From Promethearchaeota archaeon (GTDB lineage Archaea; Asgardarchaeota; Lokiarchaeia; Sigynarchaeales; SOKP01), in contig JAUXAJ010000022.1 of NCBI GenBank assembly GCA_030620005.1, forward strand, positions 1 to 32,504: 32,504 bases of DNA, read 5' to 3'. Numbering within the stretch: position 1 is the first letter of the stretch; each line of letters starts with the position of its first letter. Position numbers and translations under genes: made by a program. Under the pieces are notes generated by a model. The model was not told where the DNA came from, searched no databases, and worked only from the letters and a program-made list of their open reading frames with translations. Below are positions 17,793 to 26,408 of this stretch, in pieces.

Positions 17793-18176
17793 TTAATAAG
17801 AACCGGCCATTTTATGAATATATTCAGTTAGGTTATTTAGAATGAAGTCAACCTTAGATTCATTATCAATTAAAAGAGTTAAAAATGTCTCTTCATTTCC
17901 TTTCACTATCATTAATGTCTGTTTCTCTGAACTTTCTGCTTTTACTTCTAATTCCGTGATAATTTTGTCAAGATTCCTCTCTCCAATGGTGTGCCCTATT
18001 CCTATTGCTCCATCTAGTACCGATGCACACATCGCAGCAAATTTCTTTTTATCAAATTGTTTTTCTATATTTTGGTGAATCAGTGTTCCATCTCTATAAG
18101 CATATAAAATTCCTTTTAAATTGGCTAATTGCTTAAACTCGTCAATTAAACTTAAATGGTTTAAATTTTTCGACAT
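17793..18176 (-). CDS. Roadblock/LC7-domain protein
   Basis: 127-residue single-domain Roadblock/LC7 protein. The family pattern is L-x-x-GILYAYRDGTLIHQN for the first strands, then the helix KKFAAMCASVLDGAIGIGHTI, then the ELEVKAESSEKQTLMIVKG and TFLTLLIDN strands. Such proteins (MglB, LAMTOR/Ragulator, dynein light chains) dimerise and act as partners or regulators of small GTPases. Divergent from the M20 homologue with 61 bases between. The Rab-like GTPase lies 1.7 kb away and the Arf/Rag-like GTPase about 3.6 kb away on the other side, so a functional partner may be encoded nearby; that is inference. ATG at 18176 gives the usual length. Confidence 0.82.
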   Translation of the reverse strand: MSKNLNHLSLIDEFKQLANLKGILYAYRDGTLIHQNIEKQFDKKKFAAMCASVLDGAIGIGHTIGERNLDKIITELEVKAESSEKQTLMIVKGNEETFLTLLIDNESKVDFILNNLTEYIHKMAGSY

Positions 18177-18237
18177 TAATGAATCTGAATCGTATGTTTT
18201 TTCTAATTATTCCAATTTTTAATCGTTAAATAAATTA

Positions 18238-19671
18238 ATGATTGGATCTAATAATGTATTGGAAATGAAAGATGAGAAATTGGCTAAAGATTTTCAAGCA
18301 TTCATAAAGAACAGCAATGATGAATTTATTAATAATGATTTAATTCCATTTTTGAGAATTCCAAGCAATACACTTAATCAAGAAGGTGTTTTGAAAGCAA
18401 AAAACGTTTTAATTTCGTATATCTCAGATTTTTGTAGTGAAATTAAAGAATATCCTGGTGAAATTAACCCTTTAATCTTGGCTAAGGTAGAAGGGCGCAT
18501 AAAAGATGTATTATTAATATACATGATGTATGACACTCAGCCAATTAATAAGGAAAAAGAATGGATTAGTCCACCTTTTAAAGCATTAATCAACGTTCTC
18601 CCCCCTCCATTAGACATACTAGGGAAATGCATTGTTGCGAGGGGAGCGTATAATTCAAAAACACCTCTAATTTGCTTTTTAAATGTAGTTAAAGCATTGA
18701 AAAAGCAAAATTCTTTACCAATTTCTCTATTACTCTTATTTGATGGCGAAGAAGAAATGGGTTCGCCAACATTATTGAAATTTCTTGAAAAAAATGACTT
18801 TCTCTTTGATGATTGCGTTGATGCATATTATCCGTCAATTAAGCAGGGTATCGGAGGCACTGCCGTTCTAAAATTGGGTTATAAAGGAATATTATCTCTA
18901 ACCATTAAAGTATATACGGAAAATAAAGAACCACATTCTGCTTTTAGTGCTATGATCCCAAATCCAGCATTAGATCTAATTTCATTACTTAACACGATTT
19001 ATTTCAATAATGAATTTCAAATTGAAAGTTTAAAAGTGCCTTACAAACTGACCGAAGAAGAAGAATTAATAACTAACGACTTATTAGAACAAATTAACAT
19101 TGAAAATATTAAGAAAAAAGCTGGAATTGTTCAAGTTCTCGAAAATGATTACGAACAAAGTTTTATTAATTACTTGTTCAAACCAACTTTTAATATCAGC
19201 TTGATCTCCACTTCAAAATATTTAGAAGAAGGAACGAAAAACTACGTTCCAAGTCAAGCTATTTGCAATATTGACATTCGATTTGCTCATGATGTGTCAG
19301 TTCAAGAAATTTTTGAAGAAATTAAAGAAAAAATAGATGAATTTGCCAAAAAATCCAAATCTCAGATAGAATTGATTAGAAATATAGGATATGAAGGTTC
19401 AAGAGTAAAAAAGAATTCAATTCTGGTGAAAAGCTTGTTTGAAAGTTTTAAACGATTGGGAGTTCCAATTGAAATTTGGCCATTAAGCGCGGCGGCGGCA
19501 CCTTTAAGCGTGATTCAAGGAGAATTGGGATTAAATTTTATTGTTGGAGGGCTAGGTATTGGAGGTTTTGCACATTCTCCAAATGAATTTGTTCAACTAG
19601 ATTCAATAATTAATACGAGATTATCGTTCTATTATTTTTTAAGAACATACTCAAAACTAATTGAAAATTAA
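18238..19671 (+). CDS. M20-family peptidase homologue lacking metal ligands
   Basis: 477-residue M20/M25/M40 fold with the inserted dimerisation domain (about 215-340; EPHSAFSAM near 231). Catalytic-site comparison: the usual GHxD reads YMMYDTQP, with Met97 where the first His ligand belongs and D99 kept. The bridging Asp after RGA is Asn (ARGAYNSK, N139). The catalytic and second Glu (FDGEEEMGS, E172/E173) and the last His (AHSPNEF, H446) remain. Both changes fall on the dinuclear zinc site, so a standard two-zinc peptidase is unlikely; one-metal catalysis or a binding role is possible. Start ATG 18238, Met10 alternative. Confidence 0.82.
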   Translation: MIGSNNVLEMKDEKLAKDFQAFIKNSNDEFINNDLIPFLRIPSNTLNQEGVLKAKNVLISYISDFCSEIKEYPGEINPLILAKVEGRIKDVLLIYMMYDTQPINKEKEWISPPFKALINVLPPPLDILGKCIVARGAYNSKTPLICFLNVVKALKKQNSLPISLLLLFDGEEEMGSPTLLKFLEKNDFLFDDCVDAYYPSIKQGIGGTAVLKLGYKGILSLTIKVYTENKEPHSAFSAMIPNPALDLISLLNTIYFNNEFQIESLKVPYKLTEEEELITNDLLEQINIENIKKKAGIVQVLENDYEQSFINYLFKPTFNISLISTSKYLEEGTKNYVPSQAICNIDIRFAHDVSVQEIFEEIKEKIDEFAKKSKSQIELIRNIGYEGSRVKKNSILVKSLFESFKRLGVPIEIWPLSAAAAPLSVIQGELGLNFIVGGLGIGGFAHSPNEFVQLDSIINTRLSFYYFLRTYSKLIEN

Positions 19672-19849
19672 GTGATTTTTGACTAACAATTGCTTTTTGA
19701 TATTTTATTTTAAAATCATCACCTCCGAAGGGTTCATAATTGGAAGCGTAAAAAAGGATTTTTTAGTTGTGTTATATTAGTTATTATTTGTCGGGAAAAC
19801 CCTTTTTCAAATCATTTATAAAAAATGACTATATTATAGTAATAATGAT

Positions 19850-19894
19850 GTCAATTATATTTAAATATCATGACAATTCTCAATTCTGACAATT
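19850..19894. promoter_or_regulatory. Palindrome over TATA and TGACAATT repeat before Rab-like gene
   Basis: GTCA at 19850 and TGAC at 19871 flank the perfect palindrome ATATTTAAATAT, which doubles as a TATA box about 50 bases before the ATG at 19915. TGACAATT occurs at 19871 and again at 19887, near the expected transcription start. This could be a repressor site on the GTPase promoter. The other half of the gap (19672-19849) has no gene that I can see. Confidence 0.35.
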
Positions 19895-19914
19895 GAATAC
19901 TTGGGTGATGAAAC

Positions 19915-20457
19915 ATGCGATCAATCGCCGACTTTTTATTAAAAATCTGCATTTTCGGAGATGGTGGTGTCGGGAAAACCACTTTAGTTACTCGATACAT
20001 GACAGGCATGTTTAAGGATGACCTTACTCTCACCATCGGAGTAGGGTTTCATTTAAAGAGGCTAGAAATTAATAATATACCAATATCTTTACAAATATGG
20101 GATTTTGCGGGAGAAGATCGCTTCAGATTTATGCTACCTAGTTATATTTTAGGCGCTTCAGCGGGAATTTTCATGTACGATATTACAAGATTTATAAGTT
20201 TTCAACATTTTAACGATTGGTTATCAGTAGTAAAAGAAGGTGTTTTAGAAAATCAAGAACCAATCCCTATTTTATTGGTTGGTGGAAAATTAGATCTTCA
20301 GGATAGAAGAACAATTTCTCACGAAAATGCTTCCAAAATAGCAAAAGACTACGATTTACAAGGTTATTTGGAATGTTCTTCTAAAACTGGGGAAAATGTA
20401 GATAAAATCTTTATTGAAGTTGCTCACATGGCCATGAAAAGAGCTGAGTTAATTTAG
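19915..20457 (+). CDS. Ras/Rab-like small GTPase
   Basis: 180-residue small GTPase resembling Rab proteins. G1 is GDGGVGKT (15-22); switch I TIGVGF (40-45) is close to the Rab TIGVxF; G3 is WDFAGEDRF (62-70), with Glu where Ras has the catalytic Gln region (Q61). G5 is CSSKTGENV (154-162). G4 reads GGKLD (123-127), with Gly for the Asn of NKxD, which should weaken guanine binding. There is no C-terminal cysteine, so prenylation as in eukaryotic Rabs is not expected. ATG at 19915 is the first start. A promoter palindrome lies upstream. The Roadblock and longin-like genes in the window are of the type that regulate such GTPases. Confidence 0.93.
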   Translation: MRSIADFLLKICIFGDGGVGKTTLVTRYMTGMFKDDLTLTIGVGFHLKRLEINNIPISLQIWDFAGEDRFRFMLPSYILGASAGIFMYDITRFISFQHFNDWLSVVKEGVLENQEPIPILLVGGKLDLQDRRTISHENASKIAKDYDLQGYLECSSKTGENVDKIFIEVAHMAMKRAELI

Positions 20458-20703
20458 TATAATTACTAACTTTGAGACCTATATCAATCATCTAATTACT
20501 CTCTTTTTATTAAAAATGTCATAATAAGTTGGGAAATGCTTATACATGTATTTCATTTCAAAACATCGCCTCTCAAGAGATAAATTAAACAATTCCTCGG
20601 AGTTTATTAACTAACAATTTAAAAAACATGTGATGGGTTTGTGGTGAGTTTTATCTGATAAAGCTCAGAATAAACTAAAGAGAAATAAAGAAGAAAAAAT
20701 TAA

Positions 20704-21432
20704 TTAAGATTTATCCTTTAAAAAGAAAAATTTCATCCAATCAGGCAATAGAAAGCCGCCGTAAATTATTATTAAGCTCGGTATGTTAATAATGAGCGTT
20801 ATTACCCCAATATGGGTTATCGTATAAAAAGTCGCTCCTGTAATAAAAAGCAAGATCCCTAAAAGGATTAATTTTCCTTTTAAGCGAATTTCCGGATTTT
20901 CAGATTTTTTGGATTCACGATAAAATATGATGCCTGTAATCAATAATATGCTCAACAGTACAACCGTGTTAATTCTTACAATTGGTCCCATTTGAGGGTA
21001 GAAAGGCTCATTTATTCCCCCGATTAATGACAAGTCAGCATATATAAAAATCAAGAATAATGTTACAATTACTACTTGATAAATCACAAATAACATCATG
21101 ATTAATTTCTGCTTTTTTTTGAATAGAAGTTCTGAAAATACTAGAACCCAAAAGAACATGTTAAAGGCGACGAAGTATCCAAGCAAGAAATACATTTCAG
21201 GAGAAATTCCACTTCCAGTTAGAAGTATGGATATGAAAGAAATTGACATTGGAAACCAAGGTCGACCTATGAATGATATAGCAACGGCCAAATAAAGAAG
21301 ATTTCTTTGCTCATGTTGAAAATATTTGGAAAGAATTTTTAATGCGATAAAGAACGGAATAACGACCATAATTATTGCCATAATTCCGTTGATAAATTCA
21401 ATTTGCGTCAATTCTATAACGATTTTTCTCAC
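20704..21432 (-). CDS. Hypothetical seven-span membrane protein
   Basis: 242 residues with about seven hydrophobic spans (roughly 12-35, 45-70, 80-102, 112-133, 150-168, 188-205 and 210-232). There are short loops, a basic loop at KKKQKL near 105, and a Phe/Lys-rich C-terminus. The spacing of spans is like that of small seven-transmembrane sensory or 7TM-type domains, but no diagnostic motif is present and I recognise no family. It stands alone, flanked by gene-poor DNA on its promoter side. Real gene on composition and length; function unknown. Confidence 0.6.
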   Translation of the reverse strand: MRKIVIELTQIEFINGIMAIIMVVIPFFIALKILSKYFQHEQRNLLYLAVAISFIGRPWFPMSISFISILLTGSGISPEMYFLLGYFVAFNMFFWVLVFSELLFKKKQKLIMMLFVIYQVVIVTLFLIFIYADLSLIGGINEPFYPQMGPIVRINTVVLLSILLITGIIFYRESKKSENPEIRLKGKLILLGILLFITGATFYTITHIGVITLIINIPSLIIIYGGFLLPDWMKFFFLKDKS

Positions 21433-21547
21433 CTTTTCTAGAGTTTTTTCTTGTCAATAGGGGTAAATTAAGTTAAAATATATGGGTATAATGAAAATAT
21501 GAATAAATGATTTAGTATTTCATTTTTTCAACTGAAAAAGAGTTGTT

Positions 21548-21575
21548 TTTTCACGTGAAAACAATATATATAATA
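21548..21575 (+). promoter_or_regulatory. CACGTG palindrome next to TATA box
   Basis: TTTTCACGTGAAAA (21548-21561) is a perfect 14-base palindrome, immediately followed by ATATATAATA, a good archaeal TATA element with A-rich BRE-like bases before it. The pair points rightward into the gene-poor stretch, and the predicted transcript would start near 21600. It could also serve the leftward membrane-protein gene starting at 21432. Confidence 0.35.
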
Positions 21576-21697
21576 TAGAATCTTTATAAAATGATGTTAA
21601 AAATCGTATGACTCCTAAAATTTATAAGACAGAATTTTCTTTAACACCTCAGAGATTTAAGTAAATTAGAGCTAAGAAATTTGTCATTGGGGGGAAA

Positions 21698-21775
21698 ATG
21701 GCGAATATTTTCGAGAATTTACAAGTATTATGCGTGAAATGTAATCGTAAAAAATTTGATAAAATTGACGGTTAA
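21698..21775 (+). CDS. Possible 25-residue CxxC peptide
   Basis: ATG 21698 is preceded by a G-run (GGGGGG then AAA), a strong ribosome-binding candidate. The frame encodes 25 residues ending CVKCNRKKFDKIDG. One CxxC pair suggests half of a zinc ribbon, so it may be either a micro-protein or the stump of a lost zinc-ribbon gene. Confidence 0.2.
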   Translation: MANIFENLQVLCVKCNRKKFDKIDG

Positions 21776-23188
21776 TCCAATTTAGAATTTCAAGAGAAAA
21801 TCTTTTATGTTATTGATAACAAAATTATTAATTAATTTCTTTTCTAACATTTTTTAAAATTATAACAAAAGAGACAATTTTGGAAGGTTTCCTTTTGGTG
21901 ATTATAATTATACTCTGGGCAACAAAACTCGATTAATATACAGCTGCAATTAACATGTTCACTCATTTCATGTTTGTGTCACAAATTATATATTTGATCA
22001 ATTTTGTTTTTATTGGATAAAAACATTCTTGGGTATCATGTTAACCAGAAAATATCGATTATTAACCTAACAATAATTTCTTGAATAATTATTCGGAAAA
22101 AACGAAATCAATCTTCTCTTAATTTAGCTCAAGCGTAAAAGTCAATCATAATTAAACATGATTATGGTTAAATTTCTTTTAGAATTCATTTTAAACATTA
22201 TTTCCTTCGAGAATTAGACAAAATATTTAAGAAAATTAAGGAATACTATCTATTCTTAGTAGAATTTTTGTTCGAAATACTAATATGAACTATAATTCTC
22301 TCGCTAAAACCGTAGTCAGCTCAAAAAGTGTAGTTTTATGAAAATAATGTATTAACAATTTCGTCGGATAGTAGACTCCGGAAGATTTTACCAAACTCAC
22401 AGTAGGAATTCGTTAGAGCGACAAAAAACTTGAGACAGTAAGAATGTGTTTATTTGTATAAAAACCCTTTTGAATAAATGGATAAAAATTTTTCAAAAAA
22501 ATCCAAAATATTTTTTATGAATCAAAATACTTTATTAATCGTTTAATAATCGCGCATTTATGCATAATTTACACACACAAATTATTGAATCATTAATAAT
22601 GAAACGTGTTTTTAAGTTTTTTTATGATTGAAACCGCAAATATTTGCATTATAAACTAAAATAGAACGAAAAAAATCATATAGGAAAGTATTTTAATAAA
22701 AATTCATGCCTCAATCCGTAGTATTTATTTAAAAATCTATAAATAGGAAATTTGTCGTTGTTTCAATAAAGTTATTATTAAACAATCAAATTTACAGCGT
22801 TTCAAGTCTTTTTCAAGAGAATCTTAATTTCCAGAGCTAGATAATTTATTTCATTTTACCGTCTATCAGTGTAAAAATTTTAATCTTGTAAGGTGTATTT
22901 CAATTTATTCTTTAAAAATAGGTTAACCATTATTGTAAGTGTTTTTTTAGACAGAACAAGAGATTGAAGTTCTAAGTTTGGTAATTTAATATTAGTGGTT
23001 CCATTTCTAAAAACATGTTTTTTATAAATTGAAAACTCACTATTTTCTTGAAAACTTGAAAAATTAGAATATAAAAAGTCTAAAAATTTAAAAAAGCCAA
23101 ATTTACTATATCTACAGACGTTAAAAAAAGACGAGAATGTTAAAATATCGAAAATAAGTCAAAAAAAGCAAATGCGCTTTTCTATATA

Positions 23189-24016
23189 ATGGCTCTTGTG
23201 CCTATTGTGGTCGTTAACATATTCTGGCTTTTGACAAATATTATTTGGGTAGCGGATTTTTATTCAATACGAAACGCCCTTAGTTTTATTTTCAGTTTAA
23301 TCATTATACTCATATCTTTTGTAAGTATTTATCCATTCATGAGATTAGTTTTTCCTGTTTTAGTAGGAAGCGACAAGGATTTCTTACCTTCGTCTTATAA
23401 AAGCGTGTTTTTCCTGTTTATTATTATATACATTATTTTTTTGATCATTTATTCTCCGATTTTTATATCATTTTTCGTTGTCTTTACTATATTTAGTGGA
23501 TTTGCGAGCGTGGTCGAATTTCGTGAAGGAATTAAAGAAAAAAACTTTCTAAGAGTAATAATTCCTGCAGTTACGATATTTGGAAAATTGTATTTTTATT
23601 ACCTCTTTCCGTCATTAATTGACCCTTATATGATAGTTAATTATTTATTAACCATGCTTGATATTATAGTTTGGTTTTTATTCCTAAAAGACCACCTATT
23701 ATTTGATAGAATGAGAGATCTTTATAGAAGCGCTAAAGAATATAACATAAATCGAAAATTTATTAAAACAAGGTCCGCAATAGCCATAATAATCATAATT
23801 TTTTATCTTTTTTCTTGGCCCATATATATAGAATTCTGGGAATATTTAATTCCTGATTTTATTTTCATGATTTTTCAAGAAGGTCCAATAAAACCAGCTG
23901 GACAATTGGGAGTTATTTTAGATTGGTTAACGGTAATTCAATTAGTGGCATTTATAATAGGATTGATTTGTGCGATAGGCTACTTGATTTATTTAAAAGA
24001 AAATAGAATTAAATGA
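23189..24016 (+). CDS. Hypothetical polytopic membrane protein
   Basis: 275 residues with about six to eight hydrophobic spans, rich in Ile, Phe and Leu. There is a cytoplasmic-looking charged loop near 105-118 (EFREGIKEKNF) and a longer one near 165-190 (KDHLLFDRMRDLYRSAKEY). The C-terminal end is basic. No family recognised. The frame is open for some 15 codons upstream but has no start codon there, so ATG 23189 stands. It ends six bases before the end of the convergent HAD gene, which points to a compact but unrelated arrangement. Transport or sensing are both possible; nothing in the sequence decides. Confidence 0.6.
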   Translation: MALVPIVVVNIFWLLTNIIWVADFYSIRNALSFIFSLIIILISFVSIYPFMRLVFPVLVGSDKDFLPSSYKSVFFLFIIIYIIFLIIYSPIFISFFVVFTIFSGFASVVEFREGIKEKNFLRVIIPAVTIFGKLYFYYLFPSLIDPYMIVNYLLTMLDIIVWFLFLKDHLLFDRMRDLYRSAKEYNINRKFIKTRSAIAIIIIIFYLFSWPIYIEFWEYLIPDFIFMIFQEGPIKPAGQLGVILDWLTVIQLVAFIIGLICAIGYLIYLKENRIK

Positions 24017-24021
24017 TGTTT

Positions 24022-24864
24022 CTATTCAAAAATCTCATCTAAAGTGTTGAAGATCATATCAGGAATTAGATCTTGATCTATTGAATCATCCTCTTTCGAT
24101 TTTTTCCTTAAATTTTCAATTTGTTCCCTCGTAGCAACACCCGTTAAAACAGCAATAGTCTTAATACCTGCCCTGTTTCCAGCCAAAATGTCGGTTTCTA
24201 ATCGATCCCCAAAAATACAGGCTTCTTGAGCGGATTTTTTAGTATTCTTTAATATCAATTCTATACCATGAGGAAGTGGTTTTCCAAATATTTTTTCTGG
24301 TTTTTTTCCCGTGCAAGTTTTGACAGCGTTTACCATTACTCCAGCACCCGGCATGAATCCATCTGCAACTGGTAAAGTAGGATCTGCGTTAGTTGCGTAG
24401 AAACGCGCATTCCCGTCTAAAATGCATCTCTGAGCAATTGCCAACTTATTATAATTAAAATGCAGATCAAGCCCTACAATAACGAAGTCTATTTCATCAT
24501 AGTTGGAAGGCTTAGATACTACAACATGTCCTGACGCTTTTAACTCTTCCCTCAAACCCACTTCTCCAATGATAAAAACTTTTGAATTTTGTTTTATTTT
24601 TGTTATTTCAGCCGAAGTGATCGAAGCACTCGTATAAAAATCAGAGAATTGACATGGAACGTTCAATCTTTTTAGTCTTTCGACGTACATTTGCCGAGTA
24701 ATGGTAGAATTATTTGAATTATATACGACCTTTATTGACATATCCTTTAGCTGTTGAATTACTTTATCAACATTCGGGATTAACGATTGACCCCTATATA
24801 CCACGCCGTCTAAATCAAATATCGCTAATTTAACCACTTTTAAATTGTTAATTAATTCTCTCAT
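24022..24864 (-). CDS. NagD/PGP-type HAD phosphatase
   Basis: 280-residue HAD phosphatase of class IIA (NagD, 4-nitrophenylphosphatase and phosphoglycolate phosphatase-like). Motif I is FDLDGVVYRG (D17, D19), motif II YNSNNST near 48-53, motif III FGKPLPHG near 193-200 and motif IV FGDRLETDI near 218-226. The C2-type cap sits between motifs II and III, with ATNADPTLP inside it. Complete and probably active on a small sugar or nucleotide phosphate; substrate unknown. The promoter lies in the 24865-25002 gap shared with no other start. Bases 24456-24524 are copied almost exactly at 26258-26326. Confidence 0.9.
   Translation of the reverse strand: MRELINNLKVVKLAIFDLDGVVYRGQSLIPNVDKVIQQLKDMSIKVVYNSNNSTITRQMYVERLKRLNVPCQFSDFYTSASITSAEITKIKQNSKVFIIGEVGLREELKASGHVVVSKPSNYDEIDFVIVGLDLHFNYNKLAIAQRCILDGNARFYATNADPTLPVADGFMPGAGVMVNAVKTCTGKKPEKIFGKPLPHGIELILKNTKKSAQEACIFGDRLETDILAGNRAGIKTIAVLTGVATREQIENLRKKSKEDDSIDQDLIPDMIFNTLDEIFE
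24456..24524 (+). repeat. Source copy of 69-bp duplicated segment
   Basis: Inside the HAD phosphatase gene (roughly codons 114-137 of the minus strand). Matches 26258-26326 in the same orientation at 67 of 69 positions; the mismatches are at 24481 and 24511. Confidence 0.9.
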
Positions 24865-25002
24865 GATTAAGAAAAATAATAAGACATGTCTTTTATTGCT
24901 TTAGTTTTTAAACCAGAATTGTTAACTAGATAAATCTCTCGAAATAAATATAGCCATTAGTTATAAAAAAATAATCGTGATTTCTTTTAAAAGACAAAAA
25001 AA

Positions 25003-26175
25003 TTAAAACCAGCCAATAGGAAATCCGAATAAAATACTGAATAATGTAAGGCCAAGAGTTATTGCGATAGGATTTAGAATGTTATCCGCTATAACAATGG
25101 GAAAATAATCTAAAAATAAAAAGATTAAAGCAGCTATTAAAGCATATATTGGTCCAACAAAAATTAGCGCGATTAAATAGGCGCTTCCCACTCCTGTGAT
25201 GAAACCCTCTACAGTTTTTAAGTCTCCCCCAATGCATTTGACTTTATGTTTACCATATTTCTTCCCTATTAACGCAGCACTAGCATCAGAAAGACAAGCA
25301 ATTAAAATCGCACAAAATACTATTAAAACATTGGTTAAACCTTCGAGATAAAAAATATACGAGAGAATCATTCCGCTTATTAAATAAATGTGTGGACCTA
25401 ATGCGTTTTTTTCTTTATTTCTTAAAATTGCTCTCGTTAAAAAATTAAAAATGGAATATTCTGGACCCCATAACGTTCTAATCAGATCGGAAATAATGGC
25501 AAAGCACAAAGCACCGATTAGAGCGAACATCGTAAGATCAATGACTGCTTGAAAATCTTCTTCAGCGTACGGATAATTGTTAAGATCCCCCCACAAGATA
25601 TTATAAAGCCACTCCGTGTTTTGAGTTAATTCAATTATGTTTTCGTTAACAAGTTGGGTTAATGGTGGAAAAAAGAAAAAGAAACCGAAATAAGCTGCCA
25701 ATATGAGAAATCCTAACAAGTGAAAGCCTTTTCTGATACTTTCCATTTTAACTGATATCTTTTCTTGGTAAGGGTTTTCTTTTGTCATTAACACGATATA
25801 TTTTTCTAAATGAGATTTTTTTTCATTTTTACTGTCCATGCTTTTAGGATTTGGATTTCTTTCTTCCATTTTTTTTTTTGTCCTCCGAATGAGAGAAGAA
25901 AAGGTAAGATTAAAGGCTAAAACTATTCCAACCCACCATATAAAAAACCCACTAAACGGAAATGGAAAATATCCTAAAAAAAGGTTGTATACTCCAAAAA
26001 CAACATATAAAATCCCGCAGATAAAAGTCGAACTACCACCATATCGATTGCGTGCTTTATATCCTCGAATTGCGATGTAAAAAGTGAAGAATGCGAGTAA
26101 AAAGAAGAACACAGTAAATATAGTTTCATATATGCCTTCGATTATGACCCAATAGCCCATGATTAACAAGTTCAA
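25003..26175 (-). CDS. Dolichol/phytol kinase-like membrane protein (SEC59/DGK1/VTE5 type)
   Basis: 390 residues. The C-terminal half has the signatures of CTP-dependent polyprenol/lipid kinases and cytidylyltransferases: MESIRKGFHLLG near 144-155, then DASAALIGKKYGKHKVK near 294-310, GGDLKTVEGF near 313-322, and DNILNP near 364-369, among about eight membrane spans. Such enzymes phosphorylate dolichol, phytol or diacylglycerol using CTP. The first 100 residues form an extra four-span N-terminal unit, followed by a charged cytoplasmic linker (about 94-140), not usual for the family. In an archaeon a role in dolichol or isoprenoid-lipid recycling is plausible. Start ATG 26175; Met6 is an alternative. 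Confidence 0.78.
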   Translation of the reverse strand: MNLLIMGYWVIIEGIYETIFTVFFFLLAFFTFYIAIRGYKARNRYGGSSTFICGILYVVFGVYNLFLGYFPFPFSGFFIWWVGIVLAFNLTFSSLIRRTKKKMEERNPNPKSMDSKNEKKSHLEKYIVLMTKENPYQEKISVKMESIRKGFHLLGFLILAAYFGFFFFFPPLTQLVNENIIELTQNTEWLYNILWGDLNNYPYAEEDFQAVIDLTMFALIGALCFAIISDLIRTLWGPEYSIFNFLTRAILRNKEKNALGPHIYLISGMILSYIFYLEGLTNVLIVFCAILIACLSDASAALIGKKYGKHKVKCIGGDLKTVEGFITGVGSAYLIALIFVGPIYALIAALIFLFLDYFPIVIADNILNPIAITLGLTLFSILFGFPIGWF

Positions 26176-26257
26176 GAATTATTATTAATTAATTTAAATT
26201 AATTATCAAATAATTAATCTACGATTTGGGTTATTCATTGTTTTTTAAAATCTTCTA

Positions 26258-26326
26258 TAAAATGCAGATCAAGCCCTACAATGACGAAGTCTATTTCATC
26301 ATAGTTGGAAGGTTTAGATACTACAA
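26258..26326 (+). repeat. 69-bp copy of HAD-gene segment in the MFS-gene leader
   Basis: Matches 24456-24524 at 67 of 69 positions. It sits in the 233-base gap between the lipid-kinase start and the transporter start (26409). The two differences (26283 G for A, 26313 T for C) fall on third codon positions of the HAD gene frame and keep Val and Lys. A TATA-like AAAAATTTATATA follows at about 26327, so the copy lies just ahead of the transporter promoter. Confidence 0.92.
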
Positions 26327-26408
26327 TAAAAATTTATATAGATCAAACATTATCTATTAGAATTAATTGTTAATAAGAACGAAATATTATAGGTCTAAAA
26401 AATAAGAT

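Larger units (their letters stand above)
21433..23188. other. 1.75-kb stretch without an evident gene
   Basis: No convincing long frame on either strand. Strongly AT-rich with many stops. The left part carries the CACGTG palindrome and two tiny open frames: 21608-21664 (18 codons) and 21698-21775. Short inverted repeats occur, such as AATCAT/ATGATT near 22144-22166. I found no tRNA-like T-loop/anticodon pattern and no CRISPR repeats. It may be eroded gene space, hold untranslated RNAs, or be regulatory DNA for the membrane genes on either side. Confidence 0.6.

Noticed and set aside
19903..19909. GTGATGA as the C box of a C/D guide RNA
   Set aside because: It lies right at the GTPase start and no properly spaced D box (CTGA) and second C'/D' pair follow outside the coding sequence.
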